Shown piece after piece: positions 46,569-54,981 of a stretch of 64,000 nt of DNA. Position 1 is the first letter of the stretch; every line of letters starts with the position of its first letter. The DNA comes from Companilactobacillus ginsenosidimutans (GTDB taxonomy: Bacteria; Bacillota; Bacilli; Lactobacillales; Lactobacillaceae): assembly GCF_001050475.1 (NCBI RefSeq), contig NZ_CP012034.1:2356001-2420000 (forward strand). The letters run 5' to 3'. The position numbers and the translations under genes are program-made. The notes under the pieces were generated by a model, which saw only the letters and a list, made by a program, of their open reading frames with translations, searched no databases and had not been told where the DNA came from.

Positions 46569-46603
46569 AAGTCCACGACTAAAAAAGTTGTGAACTTTTT
46601 TTG
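46569..46603 (+). terminator. Intrinsic terminator of mecA
   Basis: AAGT-CAC-ACT pairs with AGT-GTG-ACTT with two mismatches, and is followed by seven T residues. Confidence 0.75.
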
Positions 46604-46680
46604 TGCTTTCATTGACAAAGTGAAAATACAGGAGTAGTTTAATCACTAATCAATTAAAGCAAATTTAATTTCATTAGACG

Positions 46681-46936
46681 TAGAAGAGAAGAGTAGGGCT
46701 GATAACTAGTTTTAAGCGACCGTCAGATAGTGAGAGGACGGAACGAACATCAATCCGAACATGAGCTCGGAGTCTTATCTAGGTGAAAGCCGAAGATACG
46801 CAAGGATGCGATATCATCCCGGACATGTAAGTGTCGTTGAGGTATTTTGTGTGAGCAAGATATAAATTAGGGTGGTACCACGGTAATCGTCCCTACAAAC
46901 AGAGAAAGTCTGTTTTGTAGGGACGATTTTTTTTAT
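46681..46936 (+). promoter_or_regulatory. T-box leader upstream of metQ
   Basis: A GAGAAG-type Stem I start leads to the T-box sequence AGGGTGGTACCACGG (46869-46883). The terminator hairpin spans 46886-46934 (ATCGTCCCTACAAA with its complement) and ends in eight T residues. A TTGACA at 46612-46617 with TAGTTT 17 bp later may be its promoter. An ATG triplet at 46761-46763 is a possible Met specifier, but the register is not certain; the MetQ gene downstream favours tRNA-Met. Confidence 0.88.
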
Positions 46937-46954
46937 GCTTTGGGAGGATCTATT

Positions 46955-47008
46955 ATGAGAAAAATATTAATAATTCACGAACATAATAGTTATTTAAGGC
47001 CAACATAA
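46955..47008 (+). CDS. 17-codon ORF between the T-box and metQ
   Basis: GGGAGG followed by ATG at 46955 opens MRKILIIHEHNSYLRPT and stops at 47006. Its start region (TTGGGAGGAT ... ATGAGAAAA) resembles that of metQ 90 bp later, so it looks like a duplicated or truncated gene start. It could be translated given its perfect ribosome binding site. Confidence 0.35.
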   Translation: MRKILIIHEHNSYLRPT

Positions 47009-47046
47009 TTATAATCACAGGTCTTAAAAAAATTGGGAGGATTACG

Positions 47047-47889
47047 ATGAGAAAATTTAAAGGAATATTAGTTGGTATTTTAGCCAGTGTATTGTTATTA
47101 GTTTTAGCTGGTTGTGGAAATAGCCAAGCAAAGAATACCGTAACCGTTGGATCACAAGGTTCAGATCTTGAAATTTGGGAACACATTGCCAAAAGCAAAC
47201 AAGCAAAAGATGCGGGACTGAATATCAAGGTTAAAGAAATTACCGATGGTACTCAATTAAATCAAGCAACCACGCAAGGGCAAGTTGATGTAAATGCATT
47301 TCAATCATGGGCTTACTACAAGGCGTATAATCGTGAAAATCCCAAAGGTAAATTAGCTGCCTTAGGAACAACATATCTTGAACCATTGGGTATTTATTCA
47401 AAGAAGTTTAAAAAGGTTAGTGACATCAAAGATGGTTCAACGATTGCAATAGCAAATAATCCAGCTAATACTTCAAGAGGATTGGAACTGCTCCAATCAG
47501 CAGGACTAATCAAACTGAAGAAAAACTTTGGAGCCTTAGGTAACGTCAAAGATATTGCTAGTAATCCTAAGCATTTAAAATTTAAAGAAATTGACGATAC
47601 TACTGGACCTCGTGTTTTAAACGATGTTGACGTCGTTTTAATTTCCAATACAGTTGCTCTTGATGGTGGATTACATGTTTTAACAGATTCAATTTATCAT
47701 GAGAAATTGGACCAAAGCACCAGAGACAATGTGAATATCTTGGCAACAGCCGATAAGAACAAGGATAACAAGACTTATAAAAAATTAGTTAAGTTATATC
47801 ACAACAAAGATATTCAGAAATATATCAAGAAAAAGTATTACGGAACAAAAATTGAAGTTAATAAACCATTATCATATTTTGATAATTAG
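47047..47889 (+). CDS. metQ: Methionine ABC transporter substrate-binding lipoprotein MetQ
   Basis: A 280-aa NlpA-family lipoprotein. The signal peptide ends in LVLAGCGNS (lipid-modified Cys near residue 22). The mature protein shows GSQGSDLEIWEHI, FQSWAYYKAYN and IAIANNPANTSRGLELL, typical of methionine-binding proteins. It is controlled by the T-box upstream. No metN or metI gene is next to it, so its transporter partners must lie elsewhere. GGGAGG lies 7 bases before the ATG. Confidence 0.9.
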   Translation: MRKFKGILVGILASVLLLVLAGCGNSQAKNTVTVGSQGSDLEIWEHIAKSKQAKDAGLNIKVKEITDGTQLNQATTQGQVDVNAFQSWAYYKAYNRENPKGKLAALGTTYLEPLGIYSKKFKKVSDIKDGSTIAIANNPANTSRGLELLQSAGLIKLKKNFGALGNVKDIASNPKHLKFKEIDDTTGPRVLNDVDVVLISNTVALDGGLHVLTDSIYHEKLDQSTRDNVNILATADKNKDNKTYKKLVKLYHNKDIQKYIKKKYYGTKIEVNKPLSYFDN

Positions 47890-47929
47890 GCTAAGATAGA
47901 TATATACAAAACAAGGGAGATATTTAATT

Positions 47930-48403
47930 ATGGCAAAAGTTGAAAGTTTTACATTGGATCACACAAAGGTTAAAGCACCATACGTTCGTTTGATCACAGA
48001 AGAAAATGGTGAAAAAGGTGACGTTATTTCAAACTATGATTTACGTCTAGTACAACCAAATGAAAATGCTATTCCTACCGCAGGACTACACACAATCGAG
48101 CATTTACTTGCCGGTTTATTGAGAGATAGATTATCAGGCGTTATCGATTGTTCACCATTCGGTTGTCGTACAGGTTTCCACTTGATTACATGGGGAACAC
48201 ACTCAACAACAGAAGTTGCTGAAGCATTGAAAGGTGCCCTTGATGACATCGCAAACAAGATTGAATGGAAAGATGTTCAAGGAACAGACAAGTACAGTTG
48301 TGGTAACTATCGTGATCACTCATTGTTCTCAGCCAAAGAATGGTCAAAGAAGATTCTTGAAGAAGGAATCAGTGACGATCCATTCGAACGTCACGTAATC
48401 TAA
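47930..48403 (+). CDS. luxS: S-ribosylhomocysteine lyase (AI-2 synthase)
   Basis: A 157-aa metalloenzyme that splits S-ribosylhomocysteine into homocysteine and the AI-2 precursor DPD. The metal ligands are in [14 protein letters not shown] (HxxEH near residues 55-59) and the Cys in [11 protein letters not shown] near residue 125; the active-site Cys is in FGCRTGFH near residue 84. It is only 40 bp after metQ, so the methionine T-box may control homocysteine recycling too. AGGGAG precedes the ATG. Confidence 0.96.
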   Translation: MAKVESFTLDHTKVKAPYVRLITEENGEKGDVISNYDLRLVQPNENAIPTAGLHTIEHLLAGLLRDRLSGVIDCSPFGCRTGFHLITWGTHSTTEVAEALKGALDDIANKIEWKDVQGTDKYSCGNYRDHSLFSAKEWSKKILEEGISDDPFERHVI

Positions 48404-48433
48404 TCACAACTGATTAGAAAAGGGGTGTAAGAT

Positions 48434-49207
48434 ATGACATTTCCAGAATTAACAGGAAAAGTAGTCTTTGTCACAGGCGCATGCCAAGGAATTGGCGAAG
48501 CTGTTGCAAAAACTTTTTTAAATGAAGGATCAATTGTAGTCGGTGCCGATTTAGCTTTTGATAATAATGATTTAATAAAAGTAAGTGACAATTCATATCA
48601 AATACACGTCAATGTCGCCGATGAATCAAGCGTCCAAAACGTTGTTGCTGAATTGGAAAAAGCAGGATTGGTGCCAAATGTTTTAGCACATGTAGCAGGC
48701 ATTTCAACAATGGATTATCTGGTCAATAGTAAAACTAGCGACTTTGATAAAACTATTGCTGTAAATACGAAAGGCACATATTTGATTGCTAAGAACATCG
48801 TCAATCTGATGTTGACAAAGGAACAACCTGCTAAAGTAATTTTCATGGCATCACAAGCTGGAAAGAATGGCTACAGAGCTATGGCAGCCTATTCAGCATC
48901 GAAACACGCGGTTCTTGGACTGACTAAGACACTTGCAATTGAATTAGCCAGCAAGCAAATCAATGTAAATGCCGTCTGTCCTGGAATTATCGAGACAGCA
49001 ATGAAGCATCGTGAACGACGTGATGGTGCCAAGATTCGCGGATTGAATCCGGACGATATTGAAAAAGAAGATAACAGTCAAGTTCCTTTGGGACGGACTG
49101 GTACACCCCAGGATGTGGCTAATGTAGTATTGTTCTTGTCTAGTCATTTATCAGATTACATGACGGGACAAGCATTGAATGTAACAGGCGGAATGACAAT
49201 GAACTAG
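48434..49207 (+). CDS. Short-chain dehydrogenase/reductase
   Basis: A 257-aa SDR enzyme. The NAD(P) loop is TGACQGIGEAV (residues 15-25), with the NAG-type motif replaced by HVAGIS, and catalytic Ser and Tyr-x3-Lys are in FMASQAG and YSASKHA. The C-terminal SDYMTGQALNVTGGM is normal. The closest styles are acetoin/diacetyl reductases and 2,3-dihydroxybenzoate dehydrogenases; the substrate is unknown. It follows luxS by 30 bp. Confidence 0.85.
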   Translation: MTFPELTGKVVFVTGACQGIGEAVAKTFLNEGSIVVGADLAFDNNDLIKVSDNSYQIHVNVADESSVQNVVAELEKAGLVPNVLAHVAGISTMDYLVNSKTSDFDKTIAVNTKGTYLIAKNIVNLMLTKEQPAKVIFMASQAGKNGYRAMAAYSASKHAVLGLTKTLAIELASKQINVNAVCPGIIETAMKHRERRDGAKIRGLNPDDIEKEDNSQVPLGRTGTPQDVANVVLFLSSHLSDYMTGQALNVTGGMTMN

Positions 49208-49245
49208 GATTTTGAAATGTGCATGCTGGAGTTCAAAGCTTTGAT

Positions 49246-49426
49246 GTTCACTGCCGCCCTCCGGTCAGGTTCTTGGGGGCCGTGGTCGCTGTGAACACGA
49301 TTTTGAGCTTTTCCAAGTTCGGGAAAATCTCAAAACTCGGTTTTTTCCTAAGCTTGCCCCTTGGCAAGCAAAGGAAAACGCCACGGCTTGGGCCCCCAAG
49401 AACCTGACCTGCGGGCTGGTTTGAAC
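49246..49426. repeat. Structured intergenic element D
   Basis: A 19-bp perfect stem (49263-49281 with 49391-49409) is the longest in the window, with further outer pairs GCCC/GGGC and GTTCA/TGAAC. Inside are CGTGG/CCACG, the hairpin 49301-49335 (TTTTGAG/CTCAAAA enclosing TTTTCC/GGGAAAA), and 49343-49378 (TTTTCCT/AGGAAAA enclosing GCTTGCC/GGCAAGC). The first hairpin has the same design as the central hairpin of A, B, C and E. Confidence 0.75.
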
Positions 49427-49647
49427 AATGATTTGATTCTGTGCTGCAGTTCAAAATATCTAGTTCAAAATCGTCATTTCGAGTTAAATTTAAAATTTGT
49501 GTTTTGGGATGAAATTGTGTTTTGATTTCATTCCTTTTTTTCTGCAGATTATCGATATCAAGCATTGTTGTAACGAAACTTACGGGATGAAGTATCATCC
49601 AATCCAACAATTTGGAGAAATTGGCAATCTCCATTAGAAAAAACAGT

Positions 49648-49773
49648 TGGAGTTCATTTGGTGGAATGCTTAATGTCTTATTCAACTGGATTGCAACAGA
49701 TTGCCGTGTTCCAGCAAATAAAATGGTTGATGAAATAATGATAGTTTTAACGAACTTGGCAAATCAGAATTGA
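49648..49773 (+). pseudogene. Possible C-terminal remnant of a TetR-like regulator
   Basis: A 41-codon frame without start reads WSSFGGMLNVLFNWIATDCR and continues to EIMIVLTNLANQN before a stop. This resembles the last helices of TetR-family ligand domains. The rest of the gene is absent. Besides this I see no gene between elements D and E. Confidence 0.3.
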
Positions 49774-49924
49774 TTAATATGATTTTAGCAATTTTTTTTT
49801 CAGAGTAATGCTGTGTTCAGGAACCAAGATTGCGAAATAAATAGATCAAGTCATCAAAATAGAACGCAAGCATGTGAATTTTCCGGATGCCCACTAAATA
49901 TCAAGTGATGATTCAAGCTAACCT

Positions 49925-50063
49925 GAAGGGCGGGATTATACAATGCTCAGCACTGAAATTTGTGTTAGTCGGGGAATTGTCCCGACTTACTCAAAGACCC
50001 AGTTTCAAGACTTTCGTGAACTTCGAAAGGCTTGAAATGGGTCCAGTGCGTTCTGAGATACTT
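49925..50063. repeat. Structured element E, left part
   Basis: GGGATTATACAA (49932-49943) opens the outer stem, whose partner lies beyond the IS at 51746-51757. Inside are CTCAG-CACTG (49946-49955) with CAGTG-CGTT-CTGAG (50044-50057), a hairpin TTTGTGT/ACTCAAA with TCGGG/CCCGA (about 49959-49995), and GACCCA/TGGGTC enclosing TTTCAAG/CTTGAAA and CTTTCG/CGAAAG (about 49996-50043). The unpaired CGTT recalls the GCGTTCC of B and C. Confidence 0.72.
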
Positions 50064-50118
50064 ACGATGTGGTTGACATTTGAAATGTAATAATTTTGAT
50101 CACTTCGGAGGTATTAAT

Positions 50119-50793
50119 ATGTGGAAATATACTCAAAAAGAAAAATATAACCTTATCAAGGAATTTGAAAAATCTGATTTACCTCGACAGACATTTGCGA
50201 AAACCAAAGGAATCAGTCCCGAAACGTTTAGGGACTGGAATAATTACTACAAAGAGAATGGTTATGAAGGACTAAGGAATAGTAAATCACGTACGTTTTA
50301 TAGTGCTGAAACAAAGATCAACTCTGTTCGTGCATATGCGAATGGTGAAGGTAATCTAAAGCAAGTATGTGAAAAATTCGGAGTGAAATCATCTAAACAA
50401 CTCAGAATGTGGTTGATACAGTATAATAATGGCAAGACTCTTAAGGCTACGCCTGTCAGGAAGAAGGTCACTGCTGTGCCAAGAAAAACAACGATAGATG
50501 AAAGAATTGAAGTTGTAGAATTCATTCTTAATAAACATCATTCCTATTCAGAAGCATCTGAACGATTTGATGTTTCTTATCAACAAGCTCGGCTTTGGGT
50601 TATGAAAGTCCAAGGTGATGGCTATAAAGCTCTCGTAGATGAGCGTGGCCATAGGATTCATCATAAAGCAGAAGAGATTAGTGAACTAGAGAAATTGAAA
50701 CTTGAAAACCGTGAACTCAAAGCAAAATTGAATGAACAAGAAGCCATTGCGGCGTTTGAAAAAAAATTAAACGAACTTCAGCACAGGGGGTGA
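50119..50793 (+). CDS. IS3-family transposase OrfA (helix-turn-helix protein)
   Basis: A 224-aa protein with repeated helix-turn-helix units (about residues 5-55, 60-110 and 125-180). It ends in a coiled coil (ELEKLKLENRELKAKLNEQE) that serves dimerisation. GGAGG lies 8 bases before the ATG at 50119. The stop overlaps the OrfB start by 4 bases (GTGA), so OrfB is probably made by translational coupling. Confidence 0.86.
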   Translation: MWKYTQKEKYNLIKEFEKSDLPRQTFAKTKGISPETFRDWNNYYKENGYEGLRNSKSRTFYSAETKINSVRAYANGEGNLKQVCEKFGVKSSKQLRMWLIQYNNGKTLKATPVRKKVTAVPRKTTIDERIEVVEFILNKHHSYSEASERFDVSYQQARLWVMKVQGDGYKALVDERGHRIHHKAEEISELEKLKLENRELKAKLNEQEAIAAFEKKLNELQHRG

Positions 50794-51689
50794 ATTCACA
50801 ACGAAAGCTGTCTTACCAGGCAATAATGGAGGTCAGCGAAGGTAATCATGGATGGAAATCTATTCTATTAGACCATATAGGTGTTTCTAGACAAGCGTTA
50901 AATAAGTTCTTACATCATAGGAAGACAGATTGGGAACACAAAAATGATTTATTGACTGAAGTTGTTCTTAAGACATATAAAGATCATTTTCAAAGAATTG
51001 GTGCGGGAAAGATTCTTTCTCATATTACAAAGGAACACCTTCTAGATTTTGAGGTCACGTACTACCAAGTTAGGCGTGTAATGAGAAGTGAAGGTATTAG
51101 TTGTAAATCAAAAGCAAAAAAGCGAAGTCGTAAAGATGACAATGATCAGCATGAAAAAGACAATGTATTAAACCAGAATTTTGAAGTGGAAAAACCAAAC
51201 ATGGTTTGGCTATCTGATTCAACCCAATTGGAATTTGGAATCAAAGAAACACACAAAGTAAAACTCAGTGGAATACTAGATTTGTGCAGTCGTAAAATAA
51301 TTGGATCTTTTATAAGTCCATCAGAGACTGCAGAAGCTGAAATTGCGATGTTCAAAGAAACTTTTGAGGAAATGGGCGACGTTCATCCAATGGTACATAC
51401 TGATCGTGGACCTGCATTCACAGCCGTTAGCTTTAATAAATTGTTGGATGAACACAAAGTAATAAGAAGTTTTTCAAGACCAGGCACCCCATATGATAAT
51501 TCACCAATGGAGAGCTGGTGGAGTAATTTTAAGGGAATCTGGATGGATAGTCATCCAAGACCAGCAACTTTAGAAGCACTGATTAAGCTAGTACAAGATG
51601 GAATTGATTATTTCAATAACATTGATAGATTGCCAACAAAAAATGGCCTTACTCCAGAAGAATGCTGGAATAAAGCCATTGCAAAGTAG
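50790..51689 (+). CDS. IS3-family transposase OrfB (DDE integrase core)
   Basis: A 299-aa rve-type catalytic protein. The DDE triad is visible: WLSDSTQLEFG (first Asp), VHTDRGPAFT (second Asp) and SPMESWWSNFKG (Glu). An N-terminal HTH_21-like region includes GAGKILSHITKE near residue 75. The GTG start overlaps orfA, with CAGGGGGTG as ribosome binding site. No frameshift or stop is seen, so the element may be active. Confidence 0.9.
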   Translation: MNSQRKLSYQAIMEVSEGNHGWKSILLDHIGVSRQALNKFLHHRKTDWEHKNDLLTEVVLKTYKDHFQRIGAGKILSHITKEHLLDFEVTYYQVRRVMRSEGISCKSKAKKRSRKDDNDQHEKDNVLNQNFEVEKPNMVWLSDSTQLEFGIKETHKVKLSGILDLCSRKIIGSFISPSETAEAEIAMFKETFEEMGDVHPMVHTDRGPAFTAVSFNKLLDEHKVIRSFSRPGTPYDNSPMESWWSNFKGIWMDSHPRPATLEALIKLVQDGIDYFNNIDRLPTKNGLTPEECWNKAIAK

Positions 51690-51729
51690 TTTATAATATT
51701 TTAATTGTTTAAATGTCAACTTGACAACG

Positions 51730-51760
51730 CAAGTTCATTCCAGCGTTGTATAATCCCAAC
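51730..51760. repeat. Structured element E, right arm (split off by the IS)
   Basis: AGCGTTGTATAATCCC (51742-51757) is complementary to the left arm at 49932-49947, with one wobble. It is separated from its partner only by the IS and the inner part of E. A small hairpin, GGTGG-cagtgaa-CCACC, follows at about 51766-51782. Confidence 0.68.
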
Positions 51761-51855
51761 CGGAAGGTGGCAGTGAACCACCACAACAAAATATTTAGTA
51801 GCAAATCAAGAAAAATCCACAAATGCTTGCGTAATATATTTTGAGGTGATGAGAT

Positions 51856-52716
51856 ATGTATGCAGCTTTGAACGAAAAAAGCCAACTAATCAATGCAATT
51901 GAGTGTGACAACCAGGAAGAATACTTTTGTCCTAAATGCACACTACCAGTGAAATTAGTATCAACAACCGCGACACCATTTTTCCGACATGAGAATCAAC
52001 GAGATAATGATGTTAATGAACGAGAAATTCATAAAAAGGGTAAAGCTTTATTGATTGAAGCAATTTCCAAACTGGGATATAGCGACGTGAAGACGGAAGT
52101 CTATTTGAATAAAATAAGTCAGCGACCAGATATTCTGGTTGCTGACAAAATTGCGGTGGAATTCCAATGTGCAAAGATTGATGCTCGGAAACTTGCTGGT
52201 CGGGTGACTAGTTATTTTCGGGCTGGTATTGATAATTATTGGATCCTTGGTGGAGATTACTTGGATGACAGTATTTCCAAACAACATTTAAAATTTATCT
52301 CCTATAATGTTAATTGGGGATTTCATATTATTATGCTCGATACTGAATCTGAGAAGATTACATTATTTTATGAAATTCGATTTATGGGTCCATTCAATAA
52401 GATTTGTTTTAGACGAAAGCATTTTAACTATGCTAATTTACAATATTTATTTCAATTCAGACCGCAGTTAAATTCTAATAAGCTGACTGATATTACTGAA
52501 TATCAGATTGATCGGATACGAAAAATTAACAATGGTAAAACCAATATTTTTAAATTACAATTTTTTCAGAAGAATGAAATTAAGGTTGAAGATTATTTGA
52601 TGGGGAAAAAGATTGCGATGTTGAAGCCTATTTATCGTACTCATCATTGGTTAATTGAATGTGGGGCGGTTCCAAAACGTTTGTTGCAGCCACTTTTGGA
52701 CAAAAAAAGAAGCTAG
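51856..52716 (+). CDS. coiA: Competence protein CoiA-like nuclease
   Basis: A 286-aa CoiA-family protein, thought to act with RecA during transformation. An N-terminal zinc-finger-like pair (YFCPKCTLPVKLV near residue 23) and FFRHE are followed by a nuclease-like core (EREIHKKGKALLIEAI, VYLNKISQRPDILVADKIAVEFQCAKI). The second half is shorter than in many homologues (often 330 aa or more). GAGGTGATGAG precedes the ATG. It converges with spxH. Confidence 0.85.
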   Translation: MYAALNEKSQLINAIECDNQEEYFCPKCTLPVKLVSTTATPFFRHENQRDNDVNEREIHKKGKALLIEAISKLGYSDVKTEVYLNKISQRPDILVADKIAVEFQCAKIDARKLAGRVTSYFRAGIDNYWILGGDYLDDSISKQHLKFISYNVNWGFHIIMLDTESEKITLFYEIRFMGPFNKICFRRKHFNYANLQYLFQFRPQLNSNKLTDITEYQIDRIRKINNGKTNIFKLQFFQKNEIKVEDYLMGKKIAMLKPIYRTHHWLIECGAVPKRLLQPLLDKKRS

Positions 52717-52726
52717 TTCTCACGAA

Positions 52727-53374
52727 CTATCTTCTGAAATTATCCATTCTAATTATTCTATTTTCACTGCCGTTAGCAGCTTTGTGAGGCATAGTTTTTT
52801 CAAGCATTTCTGTGAGGTTTTCACTGATGATGTCCTCAGATGTATCCCCGCCAAATTTGTTGATCATTAAACCTGGTTTTCTAGGATCATCGTCATCAAA
52901 AATTACAACAGTTGGTGCTTTTTCAATGTTCATTTCACAAGTTAGTTCTTGATCTTTTTTGACTGCACGTTTGACGCCTTCGCTATTTTTCTCAGTAATT
53001 ATAGCTTTGAAATCTAGTCCACTATTTTCGACTGCAGTCTTGATTGTGTCTTCACAGAAAGGCTTTTCCTCAATGTTAACCTCATTTTGAATATTCATTA
53101 AGAAGCTACGTGCTTTTTTGTTGCCTTGGCAGGCAGCTGCCTTATACAAGCAAGCGGCTTCATAAATATTTTCTGTAACTTCATTTCTTTTTTCAATATT
53201 GTTGGGATTGAATCCCTTCATCAACATGTAATCAGTGATAGTCGCCATGTTGTATGTTGTCACGAAGTGGTATTGGGTATCTATATTATTCTTTCTAGTG
53301 AAGTCAATTATCGACCTTTCAACTTTTAAGCAGTACGAACATAAGGGATTAATATATAAAAATACTTCCCACAT
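52727..53374 (-). CDS. spxH: ClpXP adaptor SpxH (YjbH, DsbA-like fold)
   Basis: A 215-aa thioredoxin-fold protein. The CxxC is in INPLCSYCLKVE (near residues 10-13); later parts (EKAPTVVIFDDDDPRKPG) match the DsbA-like YjbH group. It promotes degradation of Spx, whose gene is at 45.4 kb. The ATG at 53374 follows GGAGGGAATAGTA and is preferred over an in-frame start at 53389. It is divergent from relQ. Confidence 0.88.
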   Translation of the reverse strand: MWEVFLYINPLCSYCLKVERSIIDFTRKNNIDTQYHFVTTYNMATITDYMLMKGFNPNNIEKRNEVTENIYEAACLYKAAACQGNKKARSFLMNIQNEVNIEEKPFCEDTIKTAVENSGLDFKAIITEKNSEGVKRAVKKDQELTCEMNIEKAPTVVIFDDDDPRKPGLMINKFGGDTSEDIISENLTEMLEKTMPHKAANGSENRIIRMDNFRR

Positions 53375-53518
53375 TACTATTCCCTCCATCTCTTTAGCAA
53401 AATCATTCTAACAGCTATGAGAAAAAAGGTAAAATAAACAGCTTTGGGAATACAAAAATAATTTTAGATGAATATTAATGAGCATTAGTCTATATTTAAA
53501 TAGTAAAGAGGGGTCAAA

Positions 53519-54175
53519 ATGTCAGAAATTAAGTGGAATGAATTTTTAATTCCGTATACTCAAGCAGTTGATGAATTAAAACTTAAAATACGTAATGCCA
53601 GAAAAGAATTTTTGGAGAAGAATGTTCATTCTCCAATTGAGTTTGTGACAGGCCGTGTTAAGACTGTTGATAGTATAAAAGAGAAGATGAAACGTCGTTA
53701 TATCTCCGAAGATTTATTGGAACAAGATATGCAGGATATTGCTGGTATCAGAATTCAATGCCAATTTGTGGAAGATATTTATGATGTTGCCAAGCTATTA
53801 CATCAAAGAGAAGATATGCGTGTTATTGAGGAACGTGACTATATTGCCAATAGTAAATCGAGTGGATATCGTTCATACCACGTCGTCGTTGAATATCCAA
53901 TTCAGTTGGCTGATGGTCAAAAAAATATTTTAGCTGAAATTCAGATTCGAACTTTAGCAATGAATTTTTGGTCAACCATTGAACATTCGTTAAACTATAA
54001 GTATAAAGGTGATTTCCCTGAAGAAATTAATGAAAGATTGAAACGTGCAGCTGAGGCGTCATTCTTACTTGATGAGGAAATGTCTAAGATCAGAGAAGAA
54101 ATACAAGATGCACAGCAATATTTCACCGATAACAAACGAAATATCAATAATACTACGAGGTCGCATAAAAAATGA
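53519..54175 (+). CDS. relQ: Small alarmone synthetase RelQ (GTP pyrophosphokinase)
   Basis: A 218-aa single-domain (p)ppGpp synthetase without hydrolase or regulatory domains. Conserved motifs are VTGRVKTVDSIKEKMKRR (near residue 42), DIAGIRIQCQFVEDIY, YIANSKSSGYRSYHVVVEYP and LAEIQIRTLAMNFWSTIEH. AGAGGGG precedes the ATG. It starts the relQ-ppnK-rluD-mgtE run and overlaps ppnK by 4 bases. Confidence 0.93.
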   Translation: MSEIKWNEFLIPYTQAVDELKLKIRNARKEFLEKNVHSPIEFVTGRVKTVDSIKEKMKRRYISEDLLEQDMQDIAGIRIQCQFVEDIYDVAKLLHQREDMRVIEERDYIANSKSSGYRSYHVVVEYPIQLADGQKNILAEIQIRTLAMNFWSTIEHSLNYKYKGDFPEEINERLKRAAEASFLLDEEMSKIREEIQDAQQYFTDNKRNINNTTRSHKK

Positions 54176-54981
54176 AGTTCTGGGTAAACAATAATAGTAA
54201 ACAACAGTCTGTTGATGCAGCCGACAAAATACGCCGAGAATTGATAAAACATGATTTTGTTTTGGATCAAATGAATCCTGCACTAGTTATTAGTGTGGGT
54301 GGAGATGGAACATTATTGAGTACTTTCCATTCATATGCCGAACAATTGGATAAGGTGAAGTTTGTCGCTCTGCATACTGGACATTTAGGGTTTTATTCAG
54401 ATTGGACAGATGATGAAATTGATGAATTGATCAGTCGAATCATCCAACATCAAGAAGATATTCCAGCAACCAGTTATCCATTAATTGAAGTCACAATTGA
54501 ATCTAAGAATGGTGATGTTACGAAAGCAATCGCAATCAATGAAGCAATCGTTCGCCGTTTGTCTGCTTTAACTTTGAAGACACAAGTTGATATCGACAGT
54601 GAATATTTCGAAAGTTTTCGTGGAGATGGACTTTGCTTCTCAACTCCAACTGGATCAACAGCCTATTCTAAGGCTATTGGTGGTGCCTTGATTCATCCGA
54701 AAGTTAGTGTTTTCCAAATGGTTGAAATTGCCTCAATTAACAACCGGGTCTACAGAACAATTTCGTCTCCATTGATTATTCCAAATAATCAGGTAGTCCA
54801 TTTGTATCCACAAGATGCTGAAGATTATGTCATCAATTTTGATGGAAAAGTCGTTGAGTTGAAGGATATTGAATGTATTAAAATCCAATTGAGCAAGCAA
54901 CGTGCCCAATTTGCTCAATATCGTCATCGTCATTTCTGGACTCGTGTAGAAACAGCGTTCTTAGGTCAAAATGACGACTAA
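54172..54981 (+). CDS. ppnK: NAD kinase
   Basis: A 269-aa enzyme that phosphorylates NAD to NADP. The diagnostic GGDGTLLSTFHSYAE (near residue 43) and the NE/D-type SAM loop GDGLCFSTPTGSTAYSKAIGGALIHP (near residue 145) are present. It starts by ATGA overlap with relQ and overlaps rluD by 11 bases, indicating coupled translation. Confidence 0.95.
   Translation: MKFWVNNNSKQQSVDAADKIRRELIKHDFVLDQMNPALVISVGGDGTLLSTFHSYAEQLDKVKFVALHTGHLGFYSDWTDDEIDELISRIIQHQEDIPATSYPLIEVTIESKNGDVTKAIAINEAIVRRLSALTLKTQVDIDSEYFESFRGDGLCFSTPTGSTAYSKAIGGALIHPKVSVFQMVEIASINNRVYRTISSPLIIPNNQVVHLYPQDAEDYVINFDGKVVELKDIECIKIQLSKQRAQFAQYRHRHFWTRVETAFLGQNDD

Larger units (their letters stand above)
50067..51726 (+). mobile_element. 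IS3-family insertion sequence (IS150-like)
   Basis: About 1.66 kb with two overlapping transposase genes. The ends share GTTGACATTT (50072-50081) and its reverse complement (51711-51720), near the left and right tips. The flanking ACG at 50064-50066 and 51727-51729 is a likely 3-bp target duplication. Removing the IS restores continuous element E. Exact tips are uncertain by one or two bases. Confidence 0.78.

Noticed and set aside
49248..49685. 145-aa minus-strand ORF across element D and the following gap
   Set aside because: Half of it is translated palindrome from element D, with no ribosome binding site and no domain. The open frame is a side effect of the repeat.
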